DNA from: Candidatus Methanomethylophilaceae archaeon
Lineage (GTDB): Archaea; Thermoplasmatota; Thermoplasmata; Methanomassiliicoccales; Methanomethylophilaceae
Length of the DNA stretch: 37,011 bases
Direction of reading: 5' to 3'
Assembly: GCA_017524805.1 (NCBI GenBank)
Contig: JAFXUX010000010.1
Location: forward strand, 1-37,011
Numbering within the stretch: position 1 is the stretch's first letter; each line of letters opens with the position of its first letter. Both the position numbers and the translations under genes were made by a program. The notes below the pieces were generated by a model. The model saw nothing but the letters and a program-made list of their open reading frames with translations. It did not search any database and was not told the DNA's origin. Of this stretch, positions 31,640-37,011 are shown in pieces.

Positions 31640-31948
31640 TCATTTTCTGATTTCAGCGCCGCAGCCGCCGCAGAACCTCGCGTCGGACCTGTTCTCTCTG
31701 CCGCATGCGGAGCAATAAATGACATCATTATTTATGCTTGAAGAACCGAACCTCGGCGCCTCCAAGAATCTGTAGGGCGTCTCGCAATTCGGACATTTCT
31801 TTGTCAGAGTCAGAACATACACCAGATAGATTACTCCCAACAGTATCCCGAGAATCAAGAGTATGATCAGGATGATTATGCGCCCTGCCGTCCATACGGA
31901 GACGTCCACATTGCGCTTGCAGTTGGGGCAGTACATCATCTCGGCCAT
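31640..31948 (-). CDS. Zinc-ribbon membrane protein
   Basis: 102 residues: an N-terminal half zinc ribbon (YCPNCKRNVD), a hydrophobic helix of about 27 residues (GRIIILIILLILGILLGV), a second cysteine pair (KKCPNCETPYRF), then a full C-terminal zinc ribbon (CSACGRENRSDARFCGGCG). Small archaeal membrane proteins of this kind are common and mostly of unknown function. TATA ATATAAATC lies about 26 bases before ATG 31948, so the transcript is probably leaderless. It converges on the 30993 gene; the gap of about 130 bases holds a T-rich tract (TCTTATTTTTAGG, about 31560) but no strong hairpin. Confidence 0.75.
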   Translation of the reverse strand: MAEMMYCPNCKRNVDVSVWTAGRIIILIILLILGILLGVIYLVYVLTLTKKCPNCETPYRFLEAPRFGSSSINNDVIYCSACGRENRSDARFCGGCGAEIRK

Positions 31949-31969
31949 GAGCCTTGATTCTAAACCAGC

Positions 31970-32166
31970 GATTTATATGTTGTTGGTTGGAAAAGCAACA
32001 GTATTACATGCGGGGTTCTATAAAACGCCTATTGTCTGATGTGATGTAACCGTATATCACAAGACCCATGGATGCAAGGTTTTTATTGGGAACCATTCCC
32101 ACAATGGACGAGAAACTATCGATAAATAAAGCACAGACGTGAATGATTAAGATCGGATCTTTATCC
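31970..32166. other. Intergenic stretch before the recombinase remnant
   Basis: About 200 bases with the zinc-ribbon promoter at its left edge, a TATA-like TTCTATAAAACG near 32018, a spaced inverted repeat TGTGAT-N10-ATCACA (32040-32061), and a 24-codon open frame (32068-32142). None of these is strong. No tRNA or direct repeat that could be an attachment site was found. Confidence 0.4.
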
Positions 32167-32751
32167 CTAAAACACGTCCGAGTGAACTCGAACCGTGAGC
32201 GCAGAATTGGGACAGGCCAGATCGAAGGCGAGAATGGCGGGAAGCGGCACCCTTCCGGAACCCGGACGGTGCTCCTCCTCCCCTTGAGGGAGGCTATCAG
32301 AAAGGGGGTTAAAAAGTTTGGCGGGGCGGGTCAGACGAGGGCCGGCCCCGACGGCCGCGCCCATACTGCGCGGGTTGGCGCGGAAGTAGCGGCGGAGGGT
32401 GGTGTCTATCGACGAGTGGCGCATCATCCTGCGGATGGTGTCGAGGTCCACCCCGGCGTCGCTCATGGTCGTCACTAAGAGGCGCCGAAGGCAGTGGGGG
32501 CTGAATGGCACCCCCGACCGCTCCGCCAGCCTCTCGAGAACAGTCTGGAGGGCCCTGGCCGACATGGGCCTACCGATGCTGCGCTTCCCGGTGCTGATTA
32601 GGAAGTGGCCGCTGGACCTGTCCCCGTACCTGCTCAGTATCCCCTCGTGGTACTCGAGGGCCTGCATGGAGCCGAGGTCGTACTCCCTGATGCCCTTCGG
32701 TCCCTCGTCTGCCAATAAAGGGTCCACGGGGTATGGCTGGGCAGAGACCAT
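32167..32751 (-). pseudogene. Truncated tyrosine recombinase (integrase) remnant
   Basis: Only the C-terminal catalytic part is recognisable: RPMSARALQTVLERLAERSG, PHCLRRLLVTTMSDAG (the H-x-x-R box), and LDTIRRMMRHSSIDTTLRRYF (second His and the nucleophile Tyr). The N-terminal core-binding domain and the first catalytic Arg are missing; upstream the frame reaches a TGA about 70 bases before the first Met, inside the gap to the BspA gene. After the Tyr motif the frame continues as Arg/Pro-rich sequence without family resemblance. It is the only frame here ending in TAG (32169-32167), and TAA follows two codons later. It is probably the remains of an integrated element; its other parts are not visible. 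Confidence 0.75.
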
Positions 32752-32823
32752 GCCTGAAAAAGAGAGCGAGAGCCGGGACCCCTTCGTTGGGCCCCGTTTT
32801 GGTTCTGGCCGGCGGGAATCCCG

Positions 32824-35097
32824 TCAGGCCGCGGAGCGGAACAGCCGGCCGTCGCCGTCTCCCGTGTACAGGTGGCCGGCGAAGGCCTTGGCGGTCCTCG
32901 GAAGCTCGTTCCCGCTCTCGTCGAAGAAGGCGAGCCCGTGGAACGCGCCGGGGCCGATCGACACGACCGAGCTCCCTATGGCCACCGAGGAAATGGAGCC
33001 GCAACCGTAGAACGCGCGGTCCCTGATGGTCTCCACCGAATCGGGGATGACAGCTTCCGCGAGCGACACGCAGAACAGGAACGCGCACTTGCCTATGGAC
33101 ACCGCGGAATCGGGGATTACCACGGATGCCAGGGAATCGCAACCGTAGAACGCGTATCCCCCGACTGACCTCAAAGAACCGCCGAAGTCGATGCTTTCCA
33201 GCGCCGAGCAGCGGGCGAACGCCTTCATGCCTATCCCGGAGACGCTTCCGAGATCCGCCGAGACCAGGGATCCGCATCCGCAGAAGGCCTTGGGGCCGAT
33301 GTCGGAGACGGGATATTCCTTCCCGCCGTATGCTACCGAGGCCGGGACAGACAGGTGCGCCATCGGCTCGGAGTAGCCAATCAAGGTGGCATCCTCGTCG
33401 CCGGACCAGTCCACCTTGAAGACCAAGCCGCCGGAGACGAACTCGAAGCCGTCCGCCACGCGCTGGAGCACGCAGCAGCGCCCCTCGTATGCGTGCCCGC
33501 CCAGGCTGCCGGCCGAGCAGTCCAGGGCGTTCCCTCTCTCGTCGAGGAACCTGATCCCGTAGAACGCGTTCTCCCCGATGGATTCCACGGAGCCCGGTAT
33601 ATCTACGCTGGACAGCGCAGTGCAGCCGCTGAACGCGCTCTTCCCTATGGACACTGCCGAATCCGGGATGGTGACGGAGGCGAGGGAACCGCACCCGAAG
33701 AAAGCGTACGCACCTATCTCCCCGAGGGAACCGCCGAATCCGACGCTTTCCAGCGACCCGCAGCGGGCGAAGGCCTTCATCCCTATATCAGATACGCCGC
33801 CCAGATCGGCGGATATCAGCCCTGAGAGACCATAGAATGCCTTGGGGCCTATGCCGGAGACAGCGTAACTCTTGCCCCCGTAGGACACCTCCGCCGGGAC
33901 CTCCAGGCGCGCCATAGGCTCTGTATAACCGGCCAGGACGGCATCCGCACCGCCGGAGGGATCCAGCATGAACACCAGTCCGTCCGAGACGAATTTGTCC
34001 GTCACACGTTTCAGCACGCCCCCATGCCCTTCGTAATAGAATCCGCTGAGCTTATCCGGAGTATTGGAGAGGACGCTCCCGTTCTCGTCCAGGAACCTGA
34101 CCCCGTGGAACGCGTTTTCCCTGATCGTGTTGACGGAGCCAGGGATGTTTATTGATGCTAGGGAGCGGCAGTAGGCGAACGCATAATTCCCGATATACGT
34201 GACCGAATCGGGTATGGAGACGGAGGTGAGAGAGGTGCAGTACTCGAACGCATACATCCCGATGGTCGTGACCGAATCCGGGATGGTGACGGAGGTGAGG
34301 GAGGAGCAGCCGTAGAACACACCCCCGATGGTCGTGACCGAATTCGAGATGTCTATGGAAGCCAGGGAGCGGCAGTAGGAGAACGCGTAAGCCTTGATTT
34401 CCGTGACCGAATCCGGGATGGTGACGGAGGTGAGGGAGGTGCAGTACTCGAACGCAAATTCCCCGATATACGTGACCGAATCGGGTATGGTGATAGATGA
34501 CAGGGAGGAGCAATTGGCGAACGCGTATCTCCATATCTCAGTAACCGAATCCGGGATGTCCACGGAGACGAGGGAGGAGCAGCCGGAGAACAAACCATTG
34601 ATGGCCGTGACCGAGTCCGGGATGGTCACGCTGGTTAGCGCCTTGCAACCGCTGAACGCTCCTGACCCGATGTCCGTGACCGAGTCCGGGATGTCCACGG
34701 AGGTCAGAGAGTTGCAGTTCCAGAACGCCCTCGCCCCAATGGTCTTGACCGAGTCCGGGATTGTGACGGAGGCCAGGGATGTGCAGCCGGAGAACGCATT
34801 ATTCCCGATGGACGTGACCGGGCCTTCGAAGCGGACAGACATTATCCCAAGGCCGCCCCATGGCCCGTAAGTACCATTATGATTTTTATAGTCATACATC
34901 CCGCCGCTGCCGGAGATAGTCAGGTTGCCGGCATCGTCGAGCTCCCACGTCAGATTGTCCCCGCATTTGCCGGATCCGGCCCCGTCCGAGCCGTCCGGCA
35001 ATGCGGCAATGAGGAACGCCGCCGCGGCCAGGATCACAGCGGCGGCAGCGACCATGCGCCAGGCTCTCATTCCTTTGGATTCGCAGAAGTGTCCCAT
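32824..35097 (-). CDS. BspA-like leucine-rich-repeat surface protein
   Basis: 757 residues from ATG 35097, which is 24 bases after TATA TTATAAATA. The N-terminus (MRAWRMVAAAAVILAAAAF) is a signal peptide, followed by NLTWELDDAGNLTISGSGGM, the usual N-terminal cap of BspA proteins. Then come at least 20 LRR_5 repeats of 23 residues, of type SLTSVTIPDSVTxIGxYAF. Two blocks interrupt them at about 33840-34115 and 33290-33570, each with FLDExGNxL, G-x-YEGxxxVLxR, a GGLVF strand and GY-x-EPMA-x-L-x-VP; these look like a separate beta module. No LPxTG, PGF or other C-terminal anchor is visible. BspA proteins mediate adhesion to host cells or other microbes, so a host-associated life is likely. Confidence 0.9.
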   Translation of the reverse strand: MGHFCESKGMRAWRMVAAAAVILAAAAFLIAALPDGSDGAGSGKCGDNLTWELDDAGNLTISGSGGMYDYKNHNGTYGPWGGLGIMSVRFEGPVTSIGNNAFSGCTSLASVTIPDSVKTIGARAFWNCNSLTSVDIPDSVTDIGSGAFSGCKALTSVTIPDSVTAINGLFSGCSSLVSVDIPDSVTEIWRYAFANCSSLSSITIPDSVTYIGEFAFEYCTSLTSVTIPDSVTEIKAYAFSYCRSLASIDISNSVTTIGGVFYGCSSLTSVTIPDSVTTIGMYAFEYCTSLTSVSIPDSVTYIGNYAFAYCRSLASINIPGSVNTIRENAFHGVRFLDENGSVLSNTPDKLSGFYYEGHGGVLKRVTDKFVSDGLVFMLDPSGGADAVLAGYTEPMARLEVPAEVSYGGKSYAVSGIGPKAFYGLSGLISADLGGVSDIGMKAFARCGSLESVGFGGSLGEIGAYAFFGCGSLASVTIPDSAVSIGKSAFSGCTALSSVDIPGSVESIGENAFYGIRFLDERGNALDCSAGSLGGHAYEGRCCVLQRVADGFEFVSGGLVFKVDWSGDEDATLIGYSEPMAHLSVPASVAYGGKEYPVSDIGPKAFCGCGSLVSADLGSVSGIGMKAFARCSALESIDFGGSLRSVGGYAFYGCDSLASVVIPDSAVSIGKCAFLFCVSLAEAVIPDSVETIRDRAFYGCGSISSVAIGSSVVSIGPGAFHGLAFFDESGNELPRTAKAFAGHLYTGDGDGRLFRSAA

Positions 35098-35114
35098 GGG
35101 ATTCGCATCGTTCT

Positions 35115-35127
35115 GTGTATTTATAAC
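35115..35127 (-). promoter_or_regulatory. TATA box of the first BspA-like gene
   Basis: The minus-strand sequence GGTTATAAATACA is centred 24 bases before ATG 35097, fixing the start at a leaderless ATG 27 bases upstream of the in-frame Met of the signal peptide core (35070). Confidence 0.6.
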
Positions 35128-35230
35128 CGCTCTGCCGAAGGATTGCTGCCGATCGCGGAGCTGAGCGCGCTCACCATTGCGCGGGAAGGCGGGAGCCCCG
35201 GCGGGCGGGGCGGAACAAAAGGAAAGGTGC

Positions 35231-35252
35231 CCGGGGCCCCGGAAGGCCCCGG
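35231..35252 (-). terminator. 8-bp GC hairpin ending the second BspA-like gene
   Basis: CCGGGGCC pairs with GGCCCCGG around a six-base loop, starting seven bases past the TGA at 35259 on the minus strand; pyrimidine-rich sequence (CACCTTTCCTTTTG) follows on that strand. It separates the two BspA-like genes. Confidence 0.55.
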
Positions 35253-35258
35253 CTGTTT

Positions 35259-37011
35259 TCAGGATGCGAGATGCAGCTTCGCGTCCGATCCGGAGAAGGC
35301 GTGCCCGGAAAGAGTTTCCGGGACCGGCTGGAGCCTGGACCCCCCGTCGTAGAACGCCAGGCCGAAGAAGGCGTAGGGCCCGACGGATCCGAGATCCCCG
35401 CCGAACGCGACCTCCTCCAGAGAGACGCAGTTCGCGAAGGCTTTCATGCCTACCGACCTCGCGTTGGTCAGGTCGGCCGATTTCAAGGTGGAGCATCCGT
35501 AGAACGCCTTGTCCGCTACAGCAGTGACCTTCAGGGCCCATCCCTTGTACGAAACTTCGCCGGGCAGAGAAGCCACAGCGCCGGAGAAGCCGACGGCGGT
35601 TACTTCGCGGGAGCCCGCGGAGGACACCGAATAATCGATCCCTCCGGCGGAGAACCGCTCGCCGTCCTCGATGTCCCCGGCCATGCGCAGGACCTTCCCG
35701 GAGCCGAAGTACGCATGCCCGCGGAGCTTCAGCGTCTGGTCCATGGCCTTGCCGTCCAGGTCCAGGAACGTCACGCCGTAGAAGGCGTTCGGGCCTATGT
35801 ACACGAGGGACTTGGGCAGAGACACCATCTCCAGGGCCTTGCACCCGCTGAAGGCACTCCTACCAATCTTCCCGGCCCCGTCCTCCACCGTGACCTCCTT
35901 CAGGCCGGCGCAGCAGAAGAACGCGTATCCGCCGACCCTCTTGAGGGTCCCGGGTATGGAGTTGCTTGCGAGGGACTCGCAGTAGGAGAAAGATTTCAGC
36001 CCCACCGATTCCGCGGAGCCGAGATCTAAAGACTCCAGCGAGGCGCATCTGAAGAACGCGTAGTCTCCGACGGCCCTGACCGTGTCCGGCAGGGAGGCCG
36101 ACCTCAGCCCTGAGCACCCGTAGAACGCCCTGTCCCCTACCGAGACGACCGCATACTCGAAGCCGAAATGCGTCACGGACCCGGGCACCGAGACGGCGGA
36201 CGGGGAGCCTGCGTATCCCGCCAGGGAGACGGACGCTGGGCTCTGGGAGACCACCTCGTAGACGAGCCCGCCGGAGGTGAACCTACCCCCGACGTCCAAC
36301 GGCTTCGGGTCGGCCATCCTTAGTACCCCGTCGCCGGATCCCTCGAAGAGGTGGCCGGATATGGCCTCGGGCGTTTGGTTGAGCGCCTTCCCGTCGGTGC
36401 CGAGGAAGGTCAGGCGGAAGAAAGCCCAGTCCCCGATGGTGGTGACCGAACCGGGAATGAAAATCAATGCGAGGGAGGTGCAGCCGAAGAACGCGCTGTC
36501 GCTGATGGCGGTGACCGAACCGGGTATGTCCACGGAGGCGAGGGAGGTGCAGTCGCAAAACGCGCTGTCGCTGATGGCGGTGACCGAGGCCGGGAGGGCT
36601 ATTGAGTCGAGGGAGGTGCATTCGCGGAACGCCCAGTTGCCGATGCTGGTGACCGAATCGGGGATGTCCACGGAGGCGAGGGAGGTGCAGCCGTAGAACG
36701 CTCTGCTGCCGATGCTGGTGACCGAATCGGGGATGTCCACGGAGGCGAGGGAGGAGCATCCGCGGAACACCCAGTCATCGATGACGGTGACCGAGGCCGG
36801 GATGGCAATGGAAGACAGGGCCTCGCAGTATGTAAAGGCCGATTTGCCGATGCTGGTGACCGAATCGGGGATATTCACGGAGGCGAGGGAGGTGCAGCCG
36901 TGGAACGCGCTGTGACCGATGCTGGTGACCGAATCGGGGATATTCACGGAGGCGAGGGAGGTGCAGCCGTAGAACACCCCCTCGCAGATGGTGGTGACCG
37001 AACCGGGTATG
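35259..37011 (-). CDS. BspA-like leucine-rich-repeat surface protein (5' partial)
   Basis: The C-terminal 583 residues of a second BspA-like protein; the frame is open to the window edge, so the start, signal peptide and further repeats lie beyond. It begins with at least eight LRR_5 repeats of 23 residues (ASVDIPDSVTSIGxWAF type), then the same beta modules as its neighbour at about 36110-36430 and 35490-35790 (FLDLDGKAMDQT, GHAYFGSGKVLRMA, SAGGIDYSVSS), ending in a half-module (FYDGGSRLQPVPETLSGHAF) without an anchor. The neighbouring gene ends in the same kind of half-module, so this may be the family's normal C-terminus. The two genes are parallel duplicates in function but differ in sequence. 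Confidence 0.88.
   Translation of the reverse strand, partial: IPGSVTTICEGVFYGCTSLASVNIPDSVTSIGHSAFHGCTSLASVNIPDSVTSIGKSAFTYCEALSSIAIPASVTVIDDWVFRGCSSLASVDIPDSVTSIGSRAFYGCTSLASVDIPDSVTSIGNWAFRECTSLDSIALPASVTAISDSAFCDCTSLASVDIPGSVTAISDSAFFGCTSLALIFIPGSVTTIGDWAFFRLTFLGTDGKALNQTPEAISGHLFEGSGDGVLRMADPKPLDVGGRFTSGGLVYEVVSQSPASVSLAGYAGSPSAVSVPGSVTHFGFEYAVVSVGDRAFYGCSGLRSASLPDTVRAVGDYAFFRCASLESLDLGSAESVGLKSFSYCESLASNSIPGTLKRVGGYAFFCCAGLKEVTVEDGAGKIGRSAFSGCKALEMVSLPKSLVYIGPNAFYGVTFLDLDGKAMDQTLKLRGHAYFGSGKVLRMAGDIEDGERFSAGGIDYSVSSAGSREVTAVGFSGAVASLPGEVSYKGWALKVTAVADKAFYGCSTLKSADLTNARSVGMKAFANCVSLEEVAFGGDLGSVGPYAFFGLAFYDGGSRLQPVPETLSGHAFSGSDAKLHLAS
36420..37011 (-). repeat. Near-identical 69-bp coding repeats inside the BspA-like gene
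   Basis: The phrase GATGCTGGTGACCGAATCGG starts at 36642, 36711, 36849 and 36918, exact multiples of 69 bases, and the following 30 bases are nearly identical too. Each unit encodes one 23-residue LRR. DNA-level identity, not just protein-level similarity, indicates recent unit duplication or ongoing homogenisation by recombination. Confidence 0.85.

Noticed and set aside
32040-32061. TGTGAT...ATCACA like a CRP site
   Set aside because: Spacing is wrong for CRP and the organism is an archaeon; kept only as an unassigned inverted repeat.
32068-32142. 24-codon open frame with ATG in the gap
   Set aside because: Too short, no ribosome-binding site or homology, and intergenic base composition.
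32830-37011. Many long plus-strand open frames through the BspA region
   Set aside because: They are the antisense of low-complexity LRR coding sequence with biased composition; no conserved domain, no promoter, and the minus-strand frames encode recognisable repeats.

Overview
The window reads as euryarchaeal methanogen chromosome, most likely order Methanomassiliicoccales (Methanomethylophilaceae-like, host-associated). The grounds are an archaeal ABCE1/RLI ribosome-recycling ATPase, an archaeal MetRS with a fused tRNA-binding domain, many TATA boxes 22-27 bp before an ATG (leaderless or near-leaderless starts), a split four-subunit 2-oxoacid:ferredoxin oxidoreductase, a long CbiX-type chelatase, giant BspA-like leucine-rich-repeat surface proteins, and above all TAG behaving as a sense codon. 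The taxonomy is inference; no rRNA, tRNA or pyl gene lies in the window.

Layout. 1-4356: FecB/FecCD/FecE-type metal or corrinoid ABC importer followed by a two-domain methyltransferase. 4.4-7.0 kb: MATE exporter and an unknown membrane protein. 7.1-15.4 kb: two XRE-cupin regulator/acyl-CoA synthetase pairs, a third acyl-CoA synthetase behind three evenly spaced palindromes, a CbiX chelatase and a TerB-like/split-barrel fusion. 15.5-20.0 kb: small membrane protein, a conserved unknown, then a MinD/ParA-like ATPase with a 2-oxoacid:ferredoxin oxidoreductase operon (ferredoxin, alpha, beta, gamma). 20.1-25.1 kb: Dus, EamA exporter, cation diffusion facilitator with a Cys-rich tail, small unknowns and a PHP phosphoesterase. 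25.2-30.0 kb: ABCE1 and MetRS from a divergent promoter, then a second PHP protein. 30.0-32.8 kb: an HNH endonuclease, small unknowns and a decayed tyrosine recombinase. 32.8-37.0 kb: two BspA-like proteins, the second running off the window.

The main discovery-type signal is in translation. Three genes of unrelated function (ParA-like ATPase, tRNA-dihydrouridine synthase, HNH endonuclease) are each cut by one in-frame TAG with conserved protein on both sides and no frame change. None of the 34 apparently functional genes ends in TAG; all end in TGA or TAA. Only the recombinase remnant ends in TAG, and TAA follows two codons later. This fits a genome in which TAG is generally read as pyrrolysine. 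Three neighbouring genes also appear to begin at near-cognate codons (ATA, CTG, ACG), and two genes look frameshifted near their 3' ends; both observations carry a sequencing-error alternative.

Functionally, three acyl-CoA synthetases plus a ferredoxin-dependent 2-oxoacid oxidoreductase within 13 kb suggest uptake and activation of short or branched organic acids and their reductive carboxylation to 2-oxoacids for amino-acid synthesis, a sensible strategy in a gut. The XRE-cupin proteins and the phased palindromes are the likely control layer. No intergenic gap exceeds about 220 bases.
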